This document shows positions 26,905 through 34,957 of a stretch of DNA of 64,000 nucleotides, in pieces. The translations under genes and the position numbers were made by a program. The notes beneath the pieces are model-generated. The model searched no databases, was not told the origin of the DNA, and saw only the letters and a list, made by a program, of their open reading frames with translations. This DNA comes from Ruminiclostridium papyrosolvens C7. GTDB taxonomy: Bacteria > Bacillota > Clostridia > Acetivibrionales > DSM-1351. The stretch lies in NCBI RefSeq assembly GCF_000421965.1, contig NZ_ATAY01000034.1, positions 1 to 64,000 on the forward strand, in the 5' to 3' direction. Positions within the stretch are counted from its first letter, which is position 1, and the number at the start of each line of letters is the position of its first letter.

Positions 26905-28362
26905 ATGGAGAGGGATACACCTTTTATACACCTTTTTAAAACTCCCGGAGGGTATTACATATACGATATTAATACTAATCGTATTATTAAAACGCAGGAA
27001 TCAGTATATAATTATTTATGTTTAAAGAGGGATAATGAAATTGACATTGGAGAAAGCTCAGGAAATAATGAATATGATATTTTAATTGAAAAGATGAAAG
27101 GGAAGGGCCTTCTTTCTTCAAATAAGGTAAAAGAGATTATTCACCCGGAGGATTCTTTACTTGAGCAAAATCTTGCCAGTAAAATAAGAATGATAACTCT
27201 GCAGGTGACACAGCAATGCAATCTGAGATGTGAATACTGTGCATATTCTGGAGGCTACCTGAATAGGGGACATGCTAATGCCCGTATGAGCTTTGAGACG
27301 GCAAAAAATGGAATAGATTTTTTAATAAGTCATTCCAAGGATGTGGATATGGTTAATGTGGGCTTTTATGGTGGAGAACCCCTTCTTGAATTTGAGTTGA
27401 TAAAAAAATGTGTAAACTATACATTAGATAATTATGGAGGGAAAAAAATTACCTTTGGTATGACCACTAACGGTACCCTTTTTACCAAAGAAATATTGGA
27501 TTTCCTTAGCATGCATGATTTCCTTATCATTATAAGTCTTGATGGTCCGAAGGAGATCCATGATGTGAACAGGAAATTTGCAGTCGGCGGTTGTGGAACC
27601 TTTGACAAAGTAAATAAAAACCTTGAAATCTTTAGAGAAAGCTATCCCGAGTATTTTAAAAAAGTCAGATTTAACGTTGTTATGGACAGAAAGAATGATT
27701 TTTCCTGTATGAATGAATTCTTTAACTCAGATGACATTTTTACTGATTCAACGTTAAATACGTCTGATATATCTGTAAATTATTCAAAAAAGCAATACCA
27801 ATCTTCAGATAACTTTGATATTAAATTCAAATATGAAGTTTTTAAACTATATCTTAATAAAGTTGGTAAGCTTGATAAGAGGAACGTCTCAAAGCTTGTC
27901 ACTGGTACATATAATAGGATGAAAACAAGTTTTTCTAAAGAAAGACTGTACACAAAAAAGTTACCCGACAAAACACATCATAGCGGACCATGTGTTCCCG
28001 GTGCTCAGAGGCTTTTTATGGATGTAAACGGAAACTTTTATCCTTGCGAGAGGGTAAGTGAAAGCTCTGAAGTAATGCGAATCGGGCATGTCGATATGGG
28101 GTTTGATTATGAAAAAATCCGTAAAATACTGAATGTAGGAAAAATAACCGAAAAAAGCTGCATTAACTGCTGGGCTTTCAGGTTTTGTACTTTATGTGCA
28201 GCCAGTGCTGATGATATAGAGGGCTTGTCCGCTGAAATGAAGTCAAAACACTGTAATGCGGTTAGAGCTACACAGGAGGAAGCTTTCAAGGACTACTGCA
28301 CGCTTATGGAATTCGGTCACAGCTTTGAAGATAATAACGGTTATTATGTATTGGAGGGATAG
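26905..28362 (+). CDS. Radical SAM/SPASM peptide maturase (CcpM-like)
   Basis: 485 residues. The first 95 or so look like a peptide-recognition region (TPGGYYIYDINTNRIIKT). The radical SAM cluster motif is C105-N-L-R-C109-E-Y-C112, and the SAM-binding GGEP follows (YGGEPLLEF). A C-terminal SPASM-type Cys-rich region begins at GPCVPG, includes FYPCERV and ends with CINCWAFRFCTLC, binding auxiliary [4Fe-4S] clusters. The family is that of Cys-rich peptide maturases named CcpM (TIGR04068). It would generate a 5'-deoxyadenosyl radical to modify the upstream precursor. AAGGAGGGG is five bases before the ATG, and the next gene starts one base after its stop, so the operon is tight. Confidence 0.85.
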   Translation: MERDTPFIHLFKTPGGYYIYDINTNRIIKTQESVYNYLCLKRDNEIDIGESSGNNEYDILIEKMKGKGLLSSNKVKEIIHPEDSLLEQNLASKIRMITLQVTQQCNLRCEYCAYSGGYLNRGHANARMSFETAKNGIDFLISHSKDVDMVNVGFYGGEPLLEFELIKKCVNYTLDNYGGKKITFGMTTNGTLFTKEILDFLSMHDFLIIISLDGPKEIHDVNRKFAVGGCGTFDKVNKNLEIFRESYPEYFKKVRFNVVMDRKNDFSCMNEFFNSDDIFTDSTLNTSDISVNYSKKQYQSSDNFDIKFKYEVFKLYLNKVGKLDKRNVSKLVTGTYNRMKTSFSKERLYTKKLPDKTHHSGPCVPGAQRLFMDVNGNFYPCERVSESSEVMRIGHVDMGFDYEKIRKILNVGKITEKSCINCWAFRFCTLCAASADDIEGLSAEMKSKHCNAVRATQEEAFKDYCTLMEFGHSFEDNNGYYVLEG

Positions 28363-28363
28363 C

Positions 28364-29491
28364 ATGGAAAATAAAAAAGTACTCATATATCCATATGACT
28401 CTGGTTTTACCCCTATATTAAGGCATAGACAGTTCTTAGTGGGCTATGAGATAGTGTCACTGGTATCACCCGGAGGTTGGGGGCTTAAGGGCAGAGATTC
28501 CGGAGATGCAGACAAAAGCGGTCATACAGGATTAAATGTCACTGCTGACTTTGATGAGGCATTGGAGCTATGTGATATTGTCATGATTGTAGATTCGGAA
28601 AAGCATCTGGATTTTCAAAAGTATATAATGCCAAAAGTATTCACAGCAGCGGAACATGGAAAAGATATAACAGTTACCGCACAGTTGAGAGACGAAGATT
28701 TGAAAACTATATCTCAGAAATGTAAGGAAGCAGGAGTTGGTTTTAAATATTTAAATTATCCAGAAAATCATAAGAAATTCCCCACAATAACTGTTGAAAA
28801 CGAATTCCTTTACAACATCAATACTCCTGTTGTTTTCGTTCTTGGAATTGGCGAAAGGACAAGCAAGTTTGAGATTCAGCTTTCTCTTAGGGAGAAATTT
28901 TTGAGTGAGGGCTACAAGGTAAGCCAGATAGGAACAAGAGGGTATTGTGAATTACTGGGGTTTCATTCATTTCCTGAATTCATGTTTAACGGTACATTAC
29001 CGGAGACAAATAAAATTGTATTCTTTAATCACCTTATTAAAAAAATAGAGAATGATGAGCAACCGGATGTTATTATTATAGGAATTCCGGGGGGAATCAT
29101 GCCTTTTAATAATAATCTTACAAACAGATTTGGTATTCTTGCCTACGAAGTTTCCCAGGCTCTACCATCCGATAGTGCCATATTCAGCTGTCATTACGCG
29201 GAATATGATAATAACTATTTTAAAGGTCTGTCAGATTTGGTTAAATATAGACTAGGCTTTGAGGTAGGCTGCTACAACATTTCAAATGTAATGTTTGACT
29301 GGGTGAATTCTAAACAGGAAAATAAGAACATTTATACAACCCTTGATTCAACATATATCGATGAAAAGCTTAATCTGTATTCTAAAATGGAGATACCTGT
29401 TTTTAATGTACAGAATACTGATAGCGCTGGGAATATGTCTGAACATATTATTAGTAAGCTTGCTGATTATGGTAATGCTCAATGCATATGA
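28364..29491 (+). CDS. TIGR04066-like peptide maturation system protein
   Basis: 375 residues from the ATG at 28364, which has GGAGGG five bases upstream; longer in-frame starts lie inside the maturase gene. The N-terminal part (1 to about 145) contains IYPYDSGFTPILRHRQFLVG and a Rossmann-like segment. From about 155 a second half starts with VVFVLGIGERTSKFEIQLSL (G161-E170) and QIGTRG, recalling a degenerate P-loop as in DUF1611 proteins. The family, as I know it, occurs only beside Clo7bot-type precursors and CcpM, with no assigned activity. A role in ligation, activation or transport coupling is conceivable; none is shown. Confidence 0.72.
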   Translation: MENKKVLIYPYDSGFTPILRHRQFLVGYEIVSLVSPGGWGLKGRDSGDADKSGHTGLNVTADFDEALELCDIVMIVDSEKHLDFQKYIMPKVFTAAEHGKDITVTAQLRDEDLKTISQKCKEAGVGFKYLNYPENHKKFPTITVENEFLYNINTPVVFVLGIGERTSKFEIQLSLREKFLSEGYKVSQIGTRGYCELLGFHSFPEFMFNGTLPETNKIVFFNHLIKKIENDEQPDVIIIGIPGGIMPFNNNLTNRFGILAYEVSQALPSDSAIFSCHYAEYDNNYFKGLSDLVKYRLGFEVGCYNISNVMFDWVNSKQENKNIYTTLDSTYIDEKLNLYSKMEIPVFNVQNTDSAGNMSEHIISKLADYGNAQCI

Positions 29492-29507
29492 GGGAGGGTA
29501 CGATAAA

Positions 29508-29804
29508 ATGAATATTGAGGTTATAAATGAGAAGTTATTAAAAATATTTGAGAGCAGGTTCGATATGGATCTGTCAGAGTCTTGGGAAGAGGTACAGGAT
29601 GAACATTTTCTGGGGAGTAAAATGAGGATGGCTCCCAGAGATTTGCTTTATCTGCATTCCGATATTGAAAAGGAATTTAATATAAAGATATCTCAGGAAC
29701 ATATTATTAGTGGAAAATTCAACAGTCTGAACAATATTATTAATATTATTAGTTATGGGTTAAAAGAAAAAGAATCAGAAGTAGAAGGAAAAAAGGTATC
29801 CTAA
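29508..29804 (+). CDS. Acyl-carrier-related protein of the peptide maturation system
   Basis: 98 residues from the ATG at 29508, nine bases after AGGGAGGG. It is predicted helical and aligns by eye with acyl carrier proteins around PRDLLYLHSDIEKEFNIKIS, which resembles the helix II-III part DSLDxVELxxxLEEEFxxxI. At the position of the phosphopantetheine Ser the sequence has APRD, so no Ser is available. It matches the idea of a peptide maturation acyl-carrier-related protein (TIGR04069), always found with CcpM and TIGR04066. It may be a binding or scaffold protein rather than a true carrier. It is last in the operon, 16 bases after the previous gene. Confidence 0.7.
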   Translation: MNIEVINEKLLKIFESRFDMDLSESWEEVQDEHFLGSKMRMAPRDLLYLHSDIEKEFNIKISQEHIISGKFNSLNNIINIISYGLKEKESEVEGKKVS

Positions 29805-29875
29805 CAATAAATTGCTAATCGTCATGAGGTTATATTCTTTTTGCTGAAAGTTTAAAATCCACTTGATGCATTCAG

Positions 29876-29900
29876 GAAGCAGTTGTTCTGCTTCTTTTTT
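29876..29900 (+). terminator. Terminator of the peptide operon
   Basis: GAAGCAG (29876-29882), 5-base loop, CTGCTTC (29888-29894), then six T. It separates the RiPP operon from the regulators downstream. Confidence 0.75.
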
Positions 29901-29918
29901 GTTGTGCAAAAAACCAGC

Positions 29919-29945
29919 TTGCAATTGTAATAAATATGATATAAT
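29919..29945 (+). promoter_or_regulatory. Promoter of the response regulator/kinase pair
   Basis: TTGCAA (29919-29924) and a perfect TATAAT (29940-29945) with a short 15-base spacer, about 39 bases before the start codon. Confidence 0.45.
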
Positions 29946-29983
29946 GTAAAATAATACTAAATATAGATATAGGAGCATTTACT

Positions 29984-30604
29984 ATGAATAAAATCAGAAC
30001 GATGCTTGTTGAAGATGATACTGATTGGGTAACCGCAATTGAGGATTATTTGCTGTCAAAGGATGATATTTATCTGGAGGCAACAGCTAATGACAGGGAA
30101 AGTGCGATAAAAACTGCGACTATGATTCATCCGGATGTTATAGTAATGGATATTAACCTCAGTGGAAACAAATGCGACGGGATTTATGCCGCAGCTGAAA
30201 TTATTGCAGAAATAGATACCAAGATTCTTATGCTAACATGTCTTAATGAAGAGGAAATTGTTCTCAATTCGTTTACAGCAGGAGCAATAAATTTTCTGTC
30301 TAAAGAAAATTACGCGCATCTGGCAGATGCAATCCGTTCTGCCAAGGCCGGCAATTCTCCTTATGAGGTGCTTTTAAAGGAGTATTCAAGAATAAAGGCT
30401 GAAGAACAGCTAGAGCCGCTAACAGAATCAGAAAGAATAGTTTTTCATTTGCTTGAGACAGGGTATTCCAGAAGTGAGATTCAAAAAGAATTGTTTAAAT
30501 CAGAAAATACTGTGAAGACACAAGTTAAGAGCATACTGAGAAAAATGGGAGTCAGCAGGGTAAGGCAGGCAATAAAAAAGGTGCGCCAAAAGGGTTTGAT
30601 TTAA
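29984..30604 (+). CDS. NarL/FixJ-type response regulator
   Basis: 206 residues. Receiver domain: acidic pair E10/D11/D12, phospho-acceptor D56 in VIVMDINLS, Thr in LMLTCLNE, and Lys in LSKENYAH. A LuxR-type HTH follows from about 140 (LTESERIVFHLLETGYSRSEIQKELFKSENTVKTQVKSIL). It would bind DNA when phosphorylated by the kinase encoded 21 bases downstream. AGGAG lies eight bases before the ATG. Placement right after the peptide operon suggests, but does not prove, control of that operon. Confidence 0.9.
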   Translation: MNKIRTMLVEDDTDWVTAIEDYLLSKDDIYLEATANDRESAIKTATMIHPDVIVMDINLSGNKCDGIYAAAEIIAEIDTKILMLTCLNEEEIVLNSFTAGAINFLSKENYAHLADAIRSAKAGNSPYEVLLKEYSRIKAEEQLEPLTESERIVFHLLETGYSRSEIQKELFKSENTVKTQVKSILRKMGVSRVRQAIKKVRQKGLI

Positions 30605-30625
30605 TTTTCACATACAGGAGAGAAC

Positions 30626-31963
30626 ATGTATATCTTAGCCACAATCATACTCTGGAGCCTTTCAACGCTGATAATGGTTGCAGGTTCAAAATACCGACCT
30701 CTCAGGTGGATATGTCTTCTTGGATATATTGTTGGAGGGGGAGTACTGGGAAAATTTTTAAGTGATATTAATTGGGGTAATGTACATATTGCTTTTATAA
30801 ACAGGCTTTTTTATCGTTTTCTTCTTTCTGTTTCCTTTAATTTTGCACCCTTCATTTTATTAATGTTCAGTATAAGCTATTCTGGATGGTTCTCAACAAA
30901 ACATCTGGTGGGTAAGTTATATTTCAAACTGTTTTTGCTAATACCGCCTATTATTACGATTATATTTTTCGGGTTGAAAATTTCATCTTATAAATATCGA
31001 ATTTTTCTTATAATATGGGCCACACCTTATTTTTTTATTACAAATTATATTTTAATCAGGTCGCTTCTCAAGGAGAAGGTAGTATTTATCAAACGTCAAA
31101 AGCTGTCAACTTGTGTGACAATTTCAGCAGCTACAATATACGGATATATATCATGTCATCTGATACCGATTCTTAAAATCAGGATAAGTATACAACGTGA
31201 CATTTTGGCCACTTTTGCATTACTGATTATCTTTGTCGTTCTTAGCTCACGGTATGGGATTTGGGGAGTCAAGCTGAATTTTGAGAGATATGATCCTTTT
31301 AACAGTATTTTAACTCTTTCATCAGGTACTTTAATTCTAACTCATACCTTAAAAAACGAGATGAATAAAGTAGCCATGTGTGCGCAGAATATTAAGACAA
31401 TTCCGAAAAATGATGTTAACAGAATAGAAAAGAATGCAGATATAATACTAGACTCAAGTCAGTATGTCCTTGATATGGTAAAAAAGATTAAAGACCAGAT
31501 TGCCGAAATAAGGCTTGAAAAAAATATGGAGAATATTGCCTCATTGATTGAGGATTGCCTTGGGATGGTAAAACCTTTTACTGATACAAAAAATATAAGT
31601 GTCACAAAGAACTATTCCGGGGATACAATCATATCAATGGACAGAAAAAATGTTAAAGAGGTACTAGTAAATATATTTATGAATTCAGTTGAAGCCTCAA
31701 AGCCGGGAGATAGTTTATCAATATGTGTTTATATAGACGGCAGATATCACACAATAGCTGTAACGGATACGGGTGAAGGTATTGAAAATGAGAATTTACA
31801 TAAGGTAGTTCAACCGTTTTTTACAACCAAAAAAGGGGAGTCAAATTTCGGACTAGGGTTATCCTTCTGCTATAATGTCATGCAAAAGCATAATGGGCTA
31901 ATGGAGATTCAAAGTATGCCGGGAGCCGGAACAACTATATATTTGAAATTTCCTTATTATTAA
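30626..31963 (+). CDS. Membrane sensor histidine kinase
   Basis: 445 residues. The first 215 or so carry about six or seven hydrophobic segments with little outside them, a membrane-embedded sensor. The phospho-acceptor is probably H240 in LTHTLKNEMNKV. The ATPase domain has the N box (VLVNIFMNSVEAS), G1 (VTDTGEGIENENL), F box (VQPFFTTKKGE) and G2 (FGLGLSFCYNVM). It would phosphorylate the response regulator upstream. The input signal is unknown; a membrane-embedded sensor near a peptide cluster invites the idea of peptide or envelope-stress sensing (inference). Confidence 0.88.
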   Translation: MYILATIILWSLSTLIMVAGSKYRPLRWICLLGYIVGGGVLGKFLSDINWGNVHIAFINRLFYRFLLSVSFNFAPFILLMFSISYSGWFSTKHLVGKLYFKLFLLIPPIITIIFFGLKISSYKYRIFLIIWATPYFFITNYILIRSLLKEKVVFIKRQKLSTCVTISAATIYGYISCHLIPILKIRISIQRDILATFALLIIFVVLSSRYGIWGVKLNFERYDPFNSILTLSSGTLILTHTLKNEMNKVAMCAQNIKTIPKNDVNRIEKNADIILDSSQYVLDMVKKIKDQIAEIRLEKNMENIASLIEDCLGMVKPFTDTKNISVTKNYSGDTIISMDRKNVKEVLVNIFMNSVEASKPGDSLSICVYIDGRYHTIAVTDTGEGIENENLHKVVQPFFTTKKGESNFGLGLSFCYNVMQKHNGLMEIQSMPGAGTTIYLKFPYY

Positions 31964-32048
31964 CAATTTTGTTATGGAATTTTTAAACAGGGCTTGGTAT
32001 CATATTCAGTATATACTAATTGATAACCGCAGATTATGGAGGCTGGCA

Positions 32049-33914
32049 ATGAGAACACCGGAAGAAAAGTACAAAAAAAGAGTAGATGTTTATAAAACAA
32101 AGCTTGAATTATACACCGCAAGAAGCAGTAATACAGGTAATTACAAGCTGTTAGTATTTTTTGCGGGTTTAATAGGGATTGCAGTTTTCTTTTTCTTAAA
32201 GCTATATATTTTAATGGCTGCAATAGCATTGCTTTTTGGGGGATTGTTCTTATATCTTTCTGCGATTCACAACACATTTATAAAAAATAAGAACTACTAT
32301 CACGCAATGTTTCAGATAAATCAAATGTGCCTGAAAAGAGTTGAAGGTGAATGGAATGAATTTCCAGATATAGGTGAAGAATTCATGAGTCCACAGCATA
32401 ACTACACGTATGACCTTGATATATTCGGTAAAGGTTCCCTTTTCCAGATGCTTAATATGACAGCCACATATTCCGGAAGGCAGAAGCTGGCTGAAATACT
32501 TCTAAATCCCCTTGATAAAAAAGAAGAAATATACAAGCGGCAGGAAGCCTTACAGGAGTTGGGCAATAAGCTTATCTTCAGACACAGGCTATTTTCAAAC
32601 GGCTTAACCCTTAACAAGAATACAACGCTGACTAACGATAAAGACAGTGACAAAAAGAGAAAGAAAACTCTTCTGGATACCATGAACAAGTTGGATGATG
32701 TATACTCTTGGGCAAAGGAAGAAAAAAGCCTGTACACATCGCCTAAATTTAAGCTATTTATATTTGGAGTTCCTGCTCTTTCATTCTGCATGCTTATACT
32801 GGGCATAATGGGGCTTGTTCCGGTTTATATACCTATAGTACTTTATCTTTTACAGTTTATTATGATTGGATTCAGAGCGGAAAACAGAAACAAGAGTTTT
32901 GAGTTAGTAGAAAAGTACTCCGATACACTTAAAATATATAAAAGTATATTAAAAAAATTTGAAACAGAGAAATTTTCAAGTATTTATATAAATAATTTAA
33001 AAAACAGATTAAAAGATGACTACGGAAGTCCTGCGTGGAAACAGATTGAAAAACTTTCAAAAATATGGGAACTTATTGCAAACAGGTACAACCTGATGCA
33101 TATCTTCGTTAATACAGCCGTACTATGGGATTTTCACTGTCTGGCAGCTCTTGAAAACTGGAAAAAAAGCGGAGGTAAACATGTTGAAAAGTGGTTTGAC
33201 ACAATTGGAGAGGTTGAAGCCTTATGCAGTCTGTCCCTGATGTGGCATGACAATCCCGAATATGTAATGCCTCGTATTTGTGAAGAAAATGCTCCCCGCG
33301 TAGAAGCTTTAAATTTAGGACATCCATTACTGTCAAAGAACAGAAAATGCAATAGTATAATAATAAATTCAAAAGAACCGATACTGCTTATAACAGGTTC
33401 CAATATGTCAGGCAAAAGTACTTTTCTTAGGACTGTAGGAATGAGTCTTGTATTATCGTATCTCGGCCTGCCAATCTGTGCAGAATCTTTTATCTGCCCT
33501 GTACTGAAGGTATATGCATGTATGAGAACCAGTGACAATCTTGGACAAAGTGTTTCCTCATTCTATGCCGAATTACTGAGAGTAAAAATGATTGTTGAAG
33601 CAGTGGAAAGGGGAGAAAAGGTATTCTTCCTTCTGGATGAAATTTTTAAGGGAACAAACTCAGCAGACAGACATACCGGTGCTAAAATGCTAATAAACCA
33701 GTTAGATAAAAAAGGGGCCTGGGGACTTGTTTCTACTCACGACCTCGAACTTGCAGATATGGAAAATGAGAGCCAAGGCCGAATTAGGAATTACCATTTC
33801 AAGGAGTATTACAAAGATAATCAGATATACTTTGATTATCAGCTCAGAAAAGGCGTATCAGATACAAGAAACGCTATTTATCTAATGAAAATGGCGGGAG
33901 TTAATATAGAATAA
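32049..33914 (+). CDS. MutS-family ATPase with N-terminal membrane segment
   Basis: 621 residues from the ATG at 32049 with GGAGG six bases upstream; an in-frame ATG at 31974 would add 25 residues but lacks a ribosome site. Two hydrophobic helices lie near residues 27-65 (LLVFFAGLIGIAVFFFL) and further hydrophobic stretches near 240-275. The C-terminal MutS ATPase domain has Walker A ITGSNMSGKST (about 447-460), Walker B FFLLDEIFKGTNSADR and VSTHDLEL. The mismatch-recognition and connector domains of MutS1 are absent. This is the small MutS-like group with membrane segments found in many bacteria, with no agreed function. It follows the kinase gene closely. Confidence 0.82.
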   Translation: MRTPEEKYKKRVDVYKTKLELYTARSSNTGNYKLLVFFAGLIGIAVFFFLKLYILMAAIALLFGGLFLYLSAIHNTFIKNKNYYHAMFQINQMCLKRVEGEWNEFPDIGEEFMSPQHNYTYDLDIFGKGSLFQMLNMTATYSGRQKLAEILLNPLDKKEEIYKRQEALQELGNKLIFRHRLFSNGLTLNKNTTLTNDKDSDKKRKKTLLDTMNKLDDVYSWAKEEKSLYTSPKFKLFIFGVPALSFCMLILGIMGLVPVYIPIVLYLLQFIMIGFRAENRNKSFELVEKYSDTLKIYKSILKKFETEKFSSIYINNLKNRLKDDYGSPAWKQIEKLSKIWELIANRYNLMHIFVNTAVLWDFHCLAALENWKKSGGKHVEKWFDTIGEVEALCSLSLMWHDNPEYVMPRICEENAPRVEALNLGHPLLSKNRKCNSIIINSKEPILLITGSNMSGKSTFLRTVGMSLVLSYLGLPICAESFICPVLKVYACMRTSDNLGQSVSSFYAELLRVKMIVEAVERGEKVFFLLDEIFKGTNSADRHTGAKMLINQLDKKGAWGLVSTHDLELADMENESQGRIRNYHFKEYYKDNQIYFDYQLRKGVSDTRNAIYLMKMAGVNIE

Positions 33915-33934
33915 TAAAAAGACCAATCAACGTA

Positions 33935-33963
33935 AAAGGACTGCAAAGCTTATGCAGTCCTTT
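33935..33963. terminator. Bidirectional terminator between convergent genes
   Basis: AAAGGACTGCA (33935-33945) pairs with TGCAGTCCTTT (33953-33963). Its right end overlaps the stop codon of the leftward Cys-rich protein. Confidence 0.65.
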
Positions 33964-34168
33964 AATACTCTTCTTCCTGAATATCGAAAACAAAATTACA
34001 ATTGTCGCATCTGAAAACCAACAGTGAGCCAAAATTATCACTTTCGGTTTTCTCAACGTGAATCAAACCGCCGCAATCACATTTCTTGGGATAGCCTTCC
34101 ATGCAGGTGCAGCATTCGCAATGGTGTGAATTAGAATTCTTATAGCCCGTTGTTTTAAAGTCAGACAT
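33962..34168 (-). CDS. Small Cys-rich, zinc-ribbon-like protein
   Basis: 68 residues from the ATG complementary to 34166-34168, placed by GGGAG eight bases upstream; GTG or ATG codons 6-9 bases earlier overlap that site. The Cys/His pattern is HHCECCTC, then KKCDCGG, then FRCDNCNF, enough for one or two zinc sites. The last pair resembles half of a zinc ribbon. I do not recognise a named family. It is transcribed alone, facing away from the hydrogenase operon promoter. Confidence 0.7.
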   Translation of the reverse strand: MSDFKTTGYKNSNSHHCECCTCMEGYPKKCDCGGLIHVEKTESDNFGSLLVFRCDNCNFVFDIQEEEY

Positions 34169-34298
34169 TTCCATCACTCCCGTTATTTTTATGTATTAAT
34201 TTTAATACATAATAGACTATATGTAAAGAATACTTAGGGTATACAAAAAATATTTACAATTTGTCATAAAATTCTGTGAAAAAAATATCAAACTTTGA

Positions 34299-34327
34299 TT
34301 GACAATACAAATTACAGTAATTACAAT
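34299..34327 (+). promoter_or_regulatory. Strong promoter of the hydrogenase operon
   Basis: Perfect TTGACA (34299-34304), 17-base spacer, TACAAT (34322-34327). It predicts a leader of about 150 bases before the first gene, containing an imperfect repeat TTGTC-ATTAG-GACAA (34421-34435). No known riboswitch is recognised in this 310-base gap. Confidence 0.7.
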
Positions 34328-34486
34328 ATTAATGGATATATTGAAAGTGCGTATTAAAGATACGGTAAAGATTTTAAATTGTATACAATGTACTTTTAGG
34401 GTTGGTACTTTGTTCCTTATTTGTCATTAGGACAAGGGGAGAATTAATTTTATATGAGGGGTCGTTATGGCCCGCGGGAGGGCAAA

Positions 34487-34957
34487 ATGGAGAAGGTTAA
34501 GGAGATATTGAATCGCTACGGCAATTCAAAAGACAATCTTATTCAAGTGATGTTAGAACTACAAAATATGTCAGGGACAAATTCCCTGCCCCATGAATGG
34601 GTTGTATTTGTAGCAGAGGCACTGGATATGCCTGTAAGCAGGGTATATAGTGTAATTACTTTTTATTCTATGTTTGGGACCGAGCCTAGAGGCAGGTATT
34701 TGGTTGAAGTCTGTAAAAGCGGACCATGTCATGTTTCAGGTGCAAAAAATGTATTGCAGCTTCTTGAAGAAAAACTTGGCTTAAAACCGGGTGAGACGAC
34801 TGAAGATGAAGTATTTACATTGATTCAGTCAAGTTGTTTTGGTGCATGTGACATAGCTCCTGCTATCAAAATAGGTGAAAAAGTTTATGGTAATCTCACA
34901 TCTGAGAAGTTGTCAGAGATAGTAGACTCTTACAGGGAGGGCCAACATAATGGATAA
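34487..34957 (+). CDS. NuoE-like [2Fe-2S] subunit of NAD-linked hydrogenase (HndA/HydC type)
   Basis: 156 residues from the ATG at 34487, with GGGAGGG directly upstream; an in-frame ATG at 34454 is less likely. This is a thioredoxin-like ferredoxin with four Cys as CKSGPC and CFGAC, the NuoE/HndA cluster pattern. It passes electrons between the flavoprotein and the hydrogenase subunit. It is first of three overlapping or near-contiguous genes (8-base overlap with the next), making a trimeric hydrogenase operon. Confidence 0.9.
   Translation: MEKVKEILNRYGNSKDNLIQVMLELQNMSGTNSLPHEWVVFVAEALDMPVSRVYSVITFYSMFGTEPRGRYLVEVCKSGPCHVSGAKNVLQLLEEKLGLKPGETTEDEVFTLIQSSCFGACDIAPAIKIGEKVYGNLTSEKLSEIVDSYREGQHNG

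Noticed and set aside
34421-34435. TTGTC-ATTAG-GACAA as a redox operator in the hydrogenase leader
   Set aside because: It is downstream of the promoter, has 5-base arms only, and matches no regulator consensus I know well enough to name.
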